This document shows positions 8,904 to 17,156 of a stretch of 29,430 nt of DNA, piece after piece. The position numbers and the translations under genes are program-made. Where the stretch lies: contig JAEZUC010000006.1 of NCBI GenBank assembly GCA_023443515.1, positions 1 to 29,430 on the forward strand, in the 5' to 3' direction. The DNA comes from Bacillota bacterium (GTDB lineage: Bacteria > Bacillota > Clostridia > Acetivibrionales > DSM-1351). Position 1 is the stretch's first letter; each line of letters starts with the position of its first letter. The notes below the pieces were generated by a model. It searched no databases. It was not told where the DNA came from and saw only the letters and a list, made by a program, of their open reading frames with translations.

Positions 8904-10076
8904 TTATTTTCGCTTTAAATCCTTCTTTGTAACCCAATCCTGCTTTATCGTCTGTCTTTGACGTGCTATTGCCAAAGAATTTTCAGGTACTTCCTCCGTT
9001 ATGGTGGAACCTGCGGCAATATACGCATCGTTTTTTACAACAACAGGCGATACAAGATTTACATTACATCCTATAAATGAATTATCTCCAACAATAGTCT
9101 TGTTTTTGTTCTTTCCGTCATAATTTACAAAAACAACACCGCAGCCTATATTAACATTTGAACCTACTTCTGCATCACCTACATAAGTCAGATGCGAGAT
9201 TTTAGTTCGGTCTCCGATAACTGATTTTTTAATTTCAACAAAATCTCCGATTTTAACATTTTTGCCCACATTGCTTCCCGGTCTCAGGTATGCGAACGGG
9301 CCTACATGGGTATCATCTCCAACGGAACTGTCATATGCGACTGAATTTGCTACTTCAACATTATTTCCAATCCTACAGTTTACAATTCTTGAGTTAGGGC
9401 CTATTATGGAGCCCTCACCGACAACTGTATCTCCCTCTATTATAGTATTGGGCATAATTACAGTATCTTCACCGATAACTGCATCTGCGTCTATAAAAGT
9501 AGACGATGGATCCATTATCGTTACACCCCACAACATAACCTTTTTTAATATAGAGGATTTAACTTCCCCCATAGCAGTAGATAAAGCTACTCTATCCTCT
9601 ACTACAATAAATTGGGTTTTGTCTTCTGAAGATATCTTGTTTTTATTTTGAAAGGATTGGAAAATCTGAGCGATATTAGTCTTTGAAAATGATTGAAAAC
9701 CTAATTCATTTAAACGGTCCAGAAAGTTTTTGCTTTTAAACACATAGACCGAAGCTTTCCCATTACAAGAAATAATAGCTGTCGTGTCGTTCCCCTCTGA
9801 TGTATGCTTCTCCAGTAAATGCTTGAAAGTATCGGCCAGTATCAGCGGCTGGTCTCCCCAGTTGACTATAAAATTTTCCGAATTGCCGATTAAATCCTTA
9901 ACCCCATCAATATCATTACAATCTGTCGATTGAGCTTCACCTGTAACTTCAGCTAAAGCAGACCCGGACCACTGCAGTACACTTCTACCGAGTATGATAT
10001 GGCTCTCTACAGGTTTTCTGGATTTAAACGTGCTACTATTACTGTCTGTAATGACTAATCCAATAACTTTATTCAT
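8904..10076 (-). CDS. glmU: GlmU-like protein with intact acetyltransferase half and degenerate uridyltransferase half
   Basis: Normal GlmU (about 455 residues) acetylates glucosamine 1-phosphate and then couples GlcNAc-1-P to UMP, giving UDP-GlcNAc for peptidoglycan. Here the left-handed beta-helix half (about 190-390) is complete: GPFAYLRPGSNVG, GDFVEIKKS, the catalytic-His segment SHLTYVGDAEVG, NYDGKNKNKT and AAGSTITEEVP. The N-terminal half is about 40 residues short. The signature LAAGxGTRMxS is replaced by VITDSNSSTFKS, although a recognisable VNWGDQPLI remains. I infer loss of uridyltransferase activity. The start is ATG 10074-10076; upstream there is only GTGGGGG, a weak site. An ATG-less 20-residue extension to 10136 is open but unlike the family. 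It lies between spoVG and prs as in Bacillus gcaD. Confidence 0.9.
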   Translation of the reverse strand: MNKVIGLVITDSNSSTFKSRKPVESHIILGRSVLQWSGSALAEVTGEAQSTDCNDIDGVKDLIGNSENFIVNWGDQPLILADTFKHLLEKHTSEGNDTTAIISCNGKASVYVFKSKNFLDRLNELGFQSFSKTNIAQIFQSFQNKNKISSEDKTQFIVVEDRVALSTAMGEVKSSILKKVMLWGVTIMDPSSTFIDADAVIGEDTVIMPNTIIEGDTVVGEGSIIGPNSRIVNCRIGNNVEVANSVAYDSSVGDDTHVGPFAYLRPGSNVGKNVKIGDFVEIKKSVIGDRTKISHLTYVGDAEVGSNVNIGCGVVFVNYDGKNKNKTIVGDNSFIGCNVNLVSPVVVKNDAYIAAGSTITEEVPENSLAIARQRQTIKQDWVTKKDLKRK

Positions 10077-10195
10077 TATTAAGCCCCCACTGTATTTTAC
10101 ACGATATATTCTCTCATTTTTAATGAATAATTTCAACCCGTTAATATAACTAAAAATAAGCAGTAATTTAGGCTGAAATAGATTGAGTTTGCATT

Positions 10196-10230
10196 AAAAA
10201 AAAGATACTTGTTTAAAAGTATCTTTTTTA
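10196..10230 (-). terminator. Intrinsic terminator after spoVG
   Basis: AAAGATACTT (10201-10210) pairs with AAGTATCTTT (10217-10226), flanked by A and T runs on both sides, so it could act in both directions. It lies 20 bases past the spoVG stop. Confidence 0.85.
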
Positions 10231-10250
10231 TTCTTGGAATAAATGCTTTT

Positions 10251-10502
10251 TTATGAATTCTTATAGCTTTCAAGAATAGCAGTTTGAAGTTTTTCCCTCG
10301 CCTCAGCATTTATAGGATGCGCGATATCTCTGAATTCCCCATCTGGTGTTTTTCTGCTGGGCATTGCAATAAACAGGCCGCTCTGACTTTCGATTACTTT
10401 GATGTCATGTACAACAAACTCATTGTTGAATGTTACAGAAACTACTGCTTTCATTTTTCCTTCAGTTTCGATTTTTCTGATTCTGATATCCGTGATTTCC
10501 AT
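10251..10502 (-). CDS. spoVG: SpoVG regulatory protein
   Basis: A small site-specific nucleic-acid-binding regulator, conserved in Firmicutes, that affects septation and sporulation. The 83-residue product begins MEITDIRIRKI and carries VHDIKVIESQSGLFIAMPSRK and FRDIAHPINAEAREKLQ, the family hallmarks. GGAGGG lies ten bases before the ATG. It is preceded by a near-perfect sigma-H promoter (10544-10570) and followed by its own terminator, so it is probably mainly monocistronic. The purR-spoVG-glmU order matches Bacillus without yabJ. Confidence 0.97.
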   Translation of the reverse strand: MEITDIRIRKIETEGKMKAVVSVTFNNEFVVHDIKVIESQSGLFIAMPSRKTPDGEFRDIAHPINAEAREKLQTAILESYKNS

Positions 10503-10543
10503 ATTGGCGAACCCTCCAAGAAGTATTATGTTTTAGATACAAT

Positions 10544-10570
10544 ATTCGCCATAAATGCTAAAATTCCTTC
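10544..10570 (-). promoter_or_regulatory. Sigma-H promoter of spoVG
   Basis: On the minus strand GAAGGAATT (-35, 10562-10570) is followed after 11 bases by GGCGAAT (-10, 10544-10550). This fits the published Bacillus sigma-H consensus RNAGGAWWW - 11/12 - RNNGAAT at every defined position. spoVG is a classical sigma-H target, which supports the call. Confidence 0.85.
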
Positions 10571-10629
10571 TTTTTGTACATTATTTTTACATATTTTTGG
10601 TTTATTTTACATTGCCTATTATTTACCGA

Positions 10630-11442
10630 CTAAATATTTGGTTTTATGACGACAGAATTGTTCTCCTGCATCTCAGATGTATTAAGTTTCATCAAGGAAT
10701 AGTAATTTTCTACAAGTTTTTTATCCGGCACGCTTGTTTCTATCATAACTCCTATGCCAACTACCTCACTGTCAAACTGATTTGCCAATTCTATAATACC
10801 CTTTGAAGTCCCTCCGGCCTTCATAAAGTCATCTATAAACAGTATCTTTGAATTTCTCTTTAATGATTTCATCGGAAGTACCATTGTCTGAATTTTCTTT
10901 GCCGAACCGGATGCATAGTTAATGTTTACAGATGCTCCGTCAGTAGCTTCGTTATAGTGTCTCACTATTACAAGCGGTACATTCAGGTACTGTGCAGTTG
11001 CAAAAGCAATAGGTATTCCCTTAGTTTCCACTGTAATTACACAATCCAGATCCAAACCTGAAAACCTGGTAGCAAACATCATTGCCATTTTGTTAACCCA
11101 TTCGGGGTTATAGATGATATCCAGCATATATAAAAACCCGCCTGAGAGTATTCTATCCGGGTGAGACAATTCCTTTGCAAGTTCTTCCAAAGTTTCATGT
11201 ACAGCCTTTTCACTCATATATGGTATATATTTAACTCCGCCTGAAGCTCCTGATATAGTAGAAATATTTCCCATGGAGTTCTTGTTAAAGGTTTTTTGCA
11301 GTAATTCGAGGTCCTCGCTTATTGTAGATTTTGCAGAACCGAACATTTCCGAAAAATATCCAAGTGTAAATATTTTATTCGGATTGTCGCACAAAGTTTT
11401 GATTATAACAGAAATCCTTTCATTTCTTTGGATTTTATCCAT
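10630..11442 (-). CDS. purR: Purine operon repressor PurR (PRPP-binding type)
   Basis: A DNA-binding repressor of purine genes released by PRPP. An N-terminal winged helix (about 1-75: RNERISVIIKTLCDNPNKIF, SAKSTISEDLELLQ) is joined to a phosphoribosyltransferase-fold domain with the PRPP loop IDDFMKAGGTS at about 203-213. I chose ATG 11440-11442 (MDKIQRNER) because GGGGAG lies 7 bases upstream; the in-frame ATG at 11455-11457 has no Shine-Dalgarno. Length 270, against about 285 in Bacillus. A TATAAT at 11478-11483 (minus strand) is a plausible -10, but its -35 is poor. It is divergent from murC. Confidence 0.95.
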   Translation of the reverse strand: MDKIQRNERISVIIKTLCDNPNKIFTLGYFSEMFGSAKSTISEDLELLQKTFNKNSMGNISTISGASGGVKYIPYMSEKAVHETLEELAKELSHPDRILSGGFLYMLDIIYNPEWVNKMAMMFATRFSGLDLDCVITVETKGIPIAFATAQYLNVPLVIVRHYNEATDGASVNINYASGSAKKIQTMVLPMKSLKRNSKILFIDDFMKAGGTSKGIIELANQFDSEVVGIGVMIETSVPDKKLVENYYSLMKLNTSEMQENNSVVIKPNI

Positions 11443-11622
11443 AAAATCTCCCCACATCTTTAGTTTACATCATAGTTATTATACAATAATATAATGAATA
11501 ATAAAACTGAAATTACAATGATAATTCGGTTTTAATCATTTTATCTAATATTTATCCCATATGCGTCATACAATATGTAAAGGATAATTCCGTTGCAATA
11601 ATGATTAAATATATATATTCCT

Positions 11623-11651
11623 TTTACATTTATATGAAAATATTGTATTAT
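11623..11651 (+). promoter_or_regulatory. Sigma-A promoter of murC
   Basis: TTTACA (11623-11628), a 17-base spacer, then TATTAT (11646-11651). Predicted transcription would start near 11658, giving a leader of about 70 bases. Confidence 0.7.
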
Positions 11652-11727
11652 CTTTTTGAGTAGAACTTACTGTACACCAAATTCTTCAACTAATTTTATT
11701 AGCAATACAACAAGGGAGTGTTTTCTT

Positions 11728-13131
11728 TTGAATAATAATTCTAACATTTTAGATTCTGAAAAAATTAAGCGAGTCCATTTTATAGGAATTGGCGGGTCCA
11801 GCATGAGCGGTCTTGCCGAAATTCTTTTAGCAAAAGGCTACCAGGTATCAGGTTCGGATATCAAGTCCTCTAATGCTACTCAAAAATTGGAAAGCAAAGG
11901 TGCCCGAATATTTATCGGTCACAGTACTGAAAATATTACAGACCCTGACCTGACTGTATACACGGTTGCAGTTAAAGAAGATAATCCTGAAATGATCCGG
12001 TCAAAGGAACTGGGTATTCCGGTAATAGACCGTGCCGAGCTATTGGGGCTCCTTATGAAAAAGCATTCCTTTGGAATAGCCGTTGCGGGTACTCACGGCA
12101 AAACTACAACGACCTCAATGATAACGACAATAATGATGGAGTCAAATACAGACCCTACGGCACATATTGGCGGTGAACTGGACTGCATAGGCGGAAATAC
12201 CCGTATAGGCGGTTCTGAATTTTTTATAACTGAGGCATGTGAATACTATGGAAGTTTTTTAAAATTTCATCCTTTTATGGCCGTGATTCTAAATATTGAA
12301 ATAGATCATGTAGATTACTTCAGTGATTTGGAGCATATTAAGTCAACCTTTGGAGAATTTATTGCCCTCATTCCCCAAAACGGATATATTGTAGCCTGTG
12401 CTGATGATGAAAATACTCTTTCTGTTGTCAGTAAGAGAGATTGCAATATTATAACATATGGGTTAAAAAACAAGGATGCAGTGTGGACTGCAAAAGATAT
12501 AACTTACAATAATATGGGCTGTGCTTCCTTTGATGTTTACAAAGAGGGTGTCAAAATAGGGAATGTCTCTTTATCTGTTCCGGGCCCTCACAACGTAAGC
12601 AATTCTCTTGGCGCTATTGCCGCAACCTATACTTGCGGTTGCAGTATGGAGAATATAGCCTACGGGCTTTCTAAATTCGGGGGAAGTCATAAAAGGTTTG
12701 AATTAAAAGGTCTGGTTGACAACATAAAGGTTATTGATGACTATGCTCATCACCCGTCAGAGGTTCAGGCAACCCTCAATGCTGCAAAAAGCAGTGAGCA
12801 TAATAAAATTTGGTGTGTATTTCAGCCACACACCTATACAAGAACAAGAGCATTTTTGGATAAATTTTCAGAATCCTTTAGCGAGGCCGATAACATAATA
12901 ATTACCGATATATATGCTGCCAGGGAAAAAGACCCGGGAGATATTCATTCCAGTATGCTTGCGGACAGAATTCGTGAGAATGGTGGCAATGCGGTTTATA
13001 TAAGTGACTTTCAGGACATAGCCGAGTACCTTGATAAAAACGCACAAGCGGGAGACCTGATTCTTACAATGGGGGCAGGCGATATCGTAAGATGTGGCGA
13101 AATGTTCTTAAACTTAAGAGCAAATAAGTAA
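11728..13131 (+). CDS. murC: UDP-N-acetylmuramate--L-alanine ligase
   Basis: Adds L-alanine to UDP-MurNAc in the cytoplasm, the first amino-acid step of the peptidoglycan stem. From the chosen start the protein has 467 residues: Rossmann-type VHFIGIGGSSMSG (16-28), ATP-binding AGTHGKTTTTSM (from about 120), the central-domain HVDYF region, and the C-terminal DDYAHHPSEVQATL and QPHTYTRTR. I chose TTG 11728-11730 because GGGAG lies 9 bases upstream. A further in-frame TTG at 11656 falls at or before the predicted transcription start. It is one of only two clear plus-strand genes here, is transcribed away from purR, and ends towards fabZ with its own terminator. Confidence 0.96.
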   Translation: MNNNSNILDSEKIKRVHFIGIGGSSMSGLAEILLAKGYQVSGSDIKSSNATQKLESKGARIFIGHSTENITDPDLTVYTVAVKEDNPEMIRSKELGIPVIDRAELLGLLMKKHSFGIAVAGTHGKTTTTSMITTIMMESNTDPTAHIGGELDCIGGNTRIGGSEFFITEACEYYGSFLKFHPFMAVILNIEIDHVDYFSDLEHIKSTFGEFIALIPQNGYIVACADDENTLSVVSKRDCNIITYGLKNKDAVWTAKDITYNNMGCASFDVYKEGVKIGNVSLSVPGPHNVSNSLGAIAATYTCGCSMENIAYGLSKFGGSHKRFELKGLVDNIKVIDDYAHHPSEVQATLNAAKSSEHNKIWCVFQPHTYTRTRAFLDKFSESFSEADNIIITDIYAAREKDPGDIHSSMLADRIRENGGNAVYISDFQDIAEYLDKNAQAGDLILTMGAGDIVRCGEMFLNLRANK

Positions 13132-13285
13132 ATTTTAAGTGGTTGTACAGAGTATAAATTGTATCAACAAAAAGCTTCGTTAAAGCTATCTGCTGTTGTT
13201 TATGGTTGGACACGGATATTATACCGAAAAACCTAAACGATGATATGCTTCCCGTCAAGTAGACAGGGAAAAAATAAATTCTTAC

Positions 13286-13322
13286 GGACGTCAATCTTTC
13301 AATTATGGTTGACGTCCTTTTA
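13286..13322 (+). terminator. Terminator of murC
   Basis: GGACGTCAA (13286-13294) pairs perfectly with TTGACGTCC (13309-13317) and is followed by TTTTAA on the plus strand. It ends a few bases from the convergent fabZ stop. The 150 bases between murC and this hairpin hold further small stems but no gene. Confidence 0.75.
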
Positions 13323-13327
13323 ATGCC

Positions 13328-13756
13328 TTACGCTTTTGTCATTGCAAACTTGATTTCACCTTCAGCAGCAACTTTGCCATCTACGCTTGCTTTAACCTTT
13401 GCCTTGGTAACTCCAAGCTTACTCACTAAAATTTCGGCTTCAAGGGTAAGAACATCCCCGGGCATTACCTGATTTTTAAACTTCATAGCTTCAATACCTG
13501 CAAATACACCCAGTTTCCCCTTGTTCTCTTCCAAAACAGCTACCGCAAGCCCTGCTGCCTGTGCCAAAGCCTCTACTATCAATACACCCGGCATTATTGG
13601 ATATTCCGGAAAATGTCCTTGAAAAAACGGCTCGTTAATGGAAACATTTTTTACAGCAACTATCTTCTTCCCGGGTTCTAACTCTATAACCTTGTCAACC
13701 AGTAAAAATGGATATCTGTGGGGTAATAATTCCCTGATTTCTTTATTTGTAAGCAT
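13328..13756 (-). CDS. fabZ: 3-hydroxyacyl-ACP dehydratase FabZ
   Basis: Dehydrates beta-hydroxyacyl-ACP in type II fatty-acid synthesis. The hot-dog fold protein has LPHRYPFLLVD, the catalytic motif GHFPEYPIMPGVLIVEALAQ (His48 and Glu62 from the chosen start), and GDVLTLEAEI. I chose ATG 13754-13756 because GGAGG lies 5 bases upstream and the product is then 142 residues, the family norm. An upstream in-frame start would add nine unconserved residues. It lies downstream of the glycosidase gene with a gap of about 106 bases and no visible terminator, so it could receive read-through. Confidence 0.96.
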   Translation of the reverse strand: MLTNKEIRELLPHRYPFLLVDKVIELEPGKKIVAVKNVSINEPFFQGHFPEYPIMPGVLIVEALAQAAGLAVAVLEENKGKLGVFAGIEAMKFKNQVMPGDVLTLEAEILVSKLGVTKAKVKASVDGKVAAEGEIKFAMTKA

Positions 13757-13862
13757 ATAACCTCCAATTAGCTTTTTATTCATATAATTATGACTAGGTA
13801 ATATATTCGACTATACCGTTCAAAAACCCTTTTTTAATATAATATTTTTCTTGCTCATGCGA

Positions 13863-15014
13863 TTATTTAATCTTAACTATAAAACCCCCTGCTACCGGCC
13901 TCTCAATACCTTTATAGGATGGCCTGTTCCGGAGACTACCGTCTATTATCATCTGTGAAGAGGCTCCTCCATCCAGCATAGCCGCATCCTTTACTCCTAT
14001 TTTTACAAGGTATTCAGCCATTTCTTTTCCTGTCATTCCTTCACTGTATCCCGGCTGACGGCCATCCGCAACCAACATTAATATTTTGCCGTCTGTCTTA
14101 ATACCGATAATCGTTCTTGGGTCACGGTTGCCCAAGGTTCCCGCCCATTTGTCACGTTCCGGCACTACTGATTTTCCGTCTTTTACAAGCATACTTCCGC
14201 ATTCATATGCCTGGTAATGGTATCCCAGATACGGCTCCATCCTAATATTGACTTTATCACCTGCTTTTAAACCCATTTTTTCAGGTAGCTTAGCTTTTTC
14301 GCCATAAAAGCTGATGACGCAGGTGTTTCTATTTATGTTAACTTGTTTTGTGTCCTCTACTACCGCCATTATTACATTATTTTTAACTATTATTGATGTA
14401 TTTTTTACTTCAGCTCTGTTTGTATTTCCGAATTTGTCATCATATAATACGATGTCGTTTTTTTTACCCATCCTGTTCATCTCATTTATTTTGATTTTAT
14501 TACCATTATGTTCTAGGGAAATATTAGAATAAAAGGTTTCGAATCTGGCACCCTTTTTATCAACAATAAGTACCGGACTTAACCCCGTTGAAGAGGTAAG
14601 CGTCTGTCCGTCTATTGCAACCATGCCCGTCGGATCCCCGTATTGATAGAAAAACCCTCCGTTAATAGCTGCATAAGCCCCGTTCCTTTTACATATATCA
14701 GATAGTTTTTCAAAGCCAAAAATGTTGTCAAATGACAATGCGGGCTTAAATTCAATTCTCTCGTCCTTTGGGTCAAACTCCAGCATATATATTTCCTGCT
14801 TGTACCCGTTTATAGTCTCTGTTATATGCTTGTATTGAATAGGTAAAGGCTGTACCGAATTTGTGGATGTACCCGATAAATCCGTGGTGTTGTCAGCCTT
14901 CCCCGGAGTGTTGTTATTGGGGGAAAATAAAAATTGTCCTGCATAAATTAACATGAAGGACAATACTAAAATCAATCCGATATTTATAATCAGTTTCTGA
15001 TTATTTTTTTTCAT
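13863..15014 (-). CDS. Membrane-anchored NAGPA-type phosphodiester glycosidase
   Basis: Residues 1-10 are basic and 11-31 form a single hydrophobic anchor, followed by an Asn/Thr-rich linker (about 32-55), so the rest should lie outside the membrane. The C-terminal half has the phosphodiester glycosidase (NAGPA/DUF2233) signatures AAINGGFFYQYG, RDPRTIIGI, LVADGRQPGYSEGMT and AAMLDGGASSQM. This family includes the mammalian enzyme that removes GlcNAc from phosphodiesters; bacterial roles in cell-envelope glycans are mostly inferred. The ATG at 15012-15014 is preceded by GGAGGAG, and a TTG directly before it is an alternative. The start overlaps the end of the rod-binding gene by 14 bases, so translation is probably coupled. 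It is the last gene of a SigD-type flagellar operon. Confidence 0.85.
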   Translation of the reverse strand: MKKNNQKLIINIGLILVLSFMLIYAGQFLFSPNNNTPGKADNTTDLSGTSTNSVQPLPIQYKHITETINGYKQEIYMLEFDPKDERIEFKPALSFDNIFGFEKLSDICKRNGAYAAINGGFFYQYGDPTGMVAIDGQTLTSSTGLSPVLIVDKKGARFETFYSNISLEHNGNKIKINEMNRMGKKNDIVLYDDKFGNTNRAEVKNTSIIVKNNVIMAVVEDTKQVNINRNTCVISFYGEKAKLPEKMGLKAGDKVNIRMEPYLGYHYQAYECGSMLVKDGKSVVPERDKWAGTLGNRDPRTIIGIKTDGKILMLVADGRQPGYSEGMTGKEMAEYLVKIGVKDAAMLDGGASSQMIIDGSLRNRPSYKGIERPVAGGFIVKIK

Positions 15015-15390
15015 CAAATACTCCTCCGGTAGCTACGGCAGAGTCTTCCTGTTTATACTTTTTAGACAACTGCTTATACATCATATCTCCCAAGCCAATT
15101 CCTCTTTCTGATGCAACTTCGCAAAGCTGATCATCGAGCATTGAATTGTATATATCAGACGCTGTGTCGCTTTCCAGGTAATCCGACTTTGGTACCGTAG
15201 ATTTCATCTGTTTATAAAGCATGCTTATAAACAGGCTTTCAAACTCATGGCACACTTCCTTCAATTCACTGTCATTACCTTTAGAGGCAGCCTCTCTGAG
15301 TCGTTTTTCAAAACTGTCCTCAGAGATTTTTGAGCTGGTGCTCCTGGCAGTATCAAATGTATTTTTTGAATTAATGCTTCCTACGTCCAT
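15001..15390 (-). CDS. Flagellar rod-binding protein (FlgJ N-terminal domain only)
   Basis: The 129-residue product carries the rod-binding domain of FlgJ at about 42-110: ELKEVCHEFESLFISMLYKQMKST written in parts as CHEFESLF, ISMLYKQM, then YNSMLDDQLCEVASERGIGLGDMMYKQL. In enterobacteria FlgJ caps the growing rod and its C-terminal half cuts peptidoglycan. That hydrolase half is absent here. The N-terminal 30 residues are Ser/Lys-rich and probably flexible. The start ATG follows AGGTGA. It lies 17 bases after flgG and overlaps the glycosidase gene downstream, which suggests the two products work together. Confidence 0.85.
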   Translation of the reverse strand: MDVGSINSKNTFDTARSTSSKISEDSFEKRLREAASKGNDSELKEVCHEFESLFISMLYKQMKSTVPKSDYLESDTASDIYNSMLDDQLCEVASERGIGLGDMMYKQLSKKYKQEDSAVATGGVFDEKK

Positions 15391-15407
15391 TAAAAATCAC
15401 CTGTTTT

Positions 15408-16220
15408 CTACCTTCTCAAATTATTTGCTATCTGAAGCATATCGTCAGATGACTGTATGGCCTTTGAGCTGACTTCGTATGCTCTTTGTGCAACTATAAG
15501 TTTTACCATTTCGTCAACTACCTGTACGTTGGAGGATTCAAGGAAACCCTGCTTCATAATGCTTTTTGCATTTTCATCATCGCTGACCTGTACAGGTTCT
15601 CCTGTCGCTGAATTGCTTGAATAAAGGTTGTTTCCTACTGCTTCTAATGCATATTTATTCGGAAATATTACCATCCCTATAGTCTGGTCCATAGGAACAC
15701 TAACGCCTTCTGCATCTTTATAGCTCATCTCTCCTCTTGGGGAAACTGAAAGCTCTGATATATTTACTTCAGGATCAAAGAATATCTCCTCTCCTGCATT
15801 GTCCAGAACTGCGTATCCGTCGGATGTAGTGAGTTTTTTCATACCATCCTCAGTTATACTCAACTTGAAGGAGCCGTCCCTTGTGTATTTCACATTACCC
15901 TGTGGGCCCATTATAGTGAAGAAACCTTCTCCGTCTATAGCAAAATCAAGATTGGAAGCGGTCTGTTCAGGAGTACCATTTTCAAAATTTCTTATAGTAG
16001 AACTTACTACCGTTCCATGTCCTACCTGAAGATTTACCGGCTTTCCGGCATCGTTCAGAACATATGCCCTGTCCATTGTCTGGTACAGGAGATCCTTGAA
16101 TTCAGCTCTTTCCTTTTTATATCCAGTGGTATTAACGTTTGCAAGATTATTTGAAATAACATCTACATTGAACTGTTGAGCCTTCATTCCTGAGCCGGCT
16201 GTATACAATGCTCTCATCAT
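15408..16220 (-). CDS. flgG: Flagellar distal-rod protein FlgG
   Basis: A structural protein of the flagellar rod. The N-terminal flagellar motif MMRALYTAGSGM...VISNNLANVNTTGYKK and the C-terminal helix QGFLESSNVQVVDEMVKLIVAQRAYEVSSK (seen in pieces) form the coiled-coil ends of rod/hook proteins. Length 270 is normal (about 260). GGAGG lies ten bases before the first of two adjacent ATG codons. The equivalent pair next to mbl in Bacillus is named flhO-flhP. It is the second gene of the SigD-type operon, 45 bases after flgF. Confidence 0.93.
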   Translation of the reverse strand: MMRALYTAGSGMKAQQFNVDVISNNLANVNTTGYKKERAEFKDLLYQTMDRAYVLNDAGKPVNLQVGHGTVVSSTIRNFENGTPEQTASNLDFAIDGEGFFTIMGPQGNVKYTRDGSFKLSITEDGMKKLTTSDGYAVLDNAGEEIFFDPEVNISELSVSPRGEMSYKDAEGVSVPMDQTIGMVIFPNKYALEAVGNNLYSSNSATGEPVQVSDDENAKSIMKQGFLESSNVQVVDEMVKLIVAQRAYEVSSKAIQSSDDMLQIANNLRR

Positions 16221-16265
16221 AGCCTTTAAACCTCCAAATATTTAAAATATATGTTTATCGGAATC

Positions 16266-17063
16266 TTATCTTACCAAACCTACTTCATTGACTGCTTTTT
16301 CCAGCGTTCCATCCTGAGCCTGCAACACTTTCTGGTTTGCCTCATAAGCTCTCATAACCGTAATCATATCAACCATCTCATCTATAATATTAACATTTGA
16401 CTGTTCGTCATAACCCTGAAGAATTGTTCCTGTGAAATCAGCAACCTCGCCTCCGTTATTCTGAACAAGATTATTTCCGAATTTTCTTAATTGAGTTGAA
16501 TCTGCAAACTGGGCTATACGAAGAGTGTCAACAACAGCTCCGTTCTGCATGATGTTTCCCTTGCTGTCAACTGTAAAATCCCCCTGTACAAGGGTTATAG
16601 GCCCTTTTTTGCCTAATACTGCATATCCATCCCCTGTTACCAATTGATTGTTGGCATCAAGACAAAATGAACCGTTTTTTGTATAAAACTCCTGCATTGT
16701 GTTATCCTGCGGATTTATAACCCCTACAGTGAAAAAAGCTGGACTTGTTGCCTCGCCCGAATTGTCATCTTTTATAGCCAGGTCGTATCTGTCCCCGGTC
16801 TGCACCATCTGACCCTGTGTATAATATGTATATACTTCACCGACATCACTGCTGAGTTCCATCGTACCAACAACGGCTGAAGGATTTGTCGGACTCTGTG
16901 TGTCGTTAATTCTCCTTGTTAAAATTTCAGGAAAACTCTGGTAAACCACTGTATCTTTTTTGTATGCCGAAGTATTGACGTTTGCCATATTATTTGTGAT
17001 AACGTCCAGTTTTTTCTGATTTGCCAGCATACTCCACGCAGAAGTATATAAACCTCTAATCAT
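16266..17063 (-). CDS. flgF: Flagellar rod protein FlgF (FlhO-like)
   Basis: A rod protein related to FlgG. The N-terminal SAWSMLANQKKLDVITNNMANVNT (in parts) and C-terminal NVNIIDEMVDMITVMRAYEANQKVLQAQD are the conserved ends; the middle is more divergent from FlgG. 265 residues. ATG follows AAGGAG by 8 bases. It is the first gene of the operon, directly behind a sigma-28 type promoter (17097-17124). The mbl-flgF-flgG order corresponds to mbl-flhO-flhP of Bacillus. Confidence 0.9.
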   Translation of the reverse strand: MIRGLYTSAWSMLANQKKLDVITNNMANVNTSAYKKDTVVYQSFPEILTRRINDTQSPTNPSAVVGTMELSSDVGEVYTYYTQGQMVQTGDRYDLAIKDDNSGEATSPAFFTVGVINPQDNTMQEFYTKNGSFCLDANNQLVTGDGYAVLGKKGPITLVQGDFTVDSKGNIMQNGAVVDTLRIAQFADSTQLRKFGNNLVQNNGGEVADFTGTILQGYDEQSNVNIIDEMVDMITVMRAYEANQKVLQAQDGTLEKAVNEVGLVR

Positions 17064-17096
17064 AAGATATCTCCTTATGTAAATTCATTACTCTAT

Positions 17097-17124
17097 ATAT
17101 CGGCAACTATAATTATTTACTTTA
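17097..17124 (-). promoter_or_regulatory. Sigma-28 (SigD/FliA-type) promoter of the flagellar rod operon
   Basis: On the minus strand TAAA (17121-17124) is followed after 16 bases by GCCGATAT (17097-17104), matching the motility sigma-factor consensus. The predicted start near 17090 lies about 27 bases before flgF. Confidence 0.85.
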
Positions 17125-17156
17125 GATTTTTTCTATACTAATATATATTAAATATC

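Noticed and set aside
13064..13294. 76-codon minus frame over the murC 3' end
   Set aside because: It is antisense to murC and its terminator, with no ribosome-binding site.
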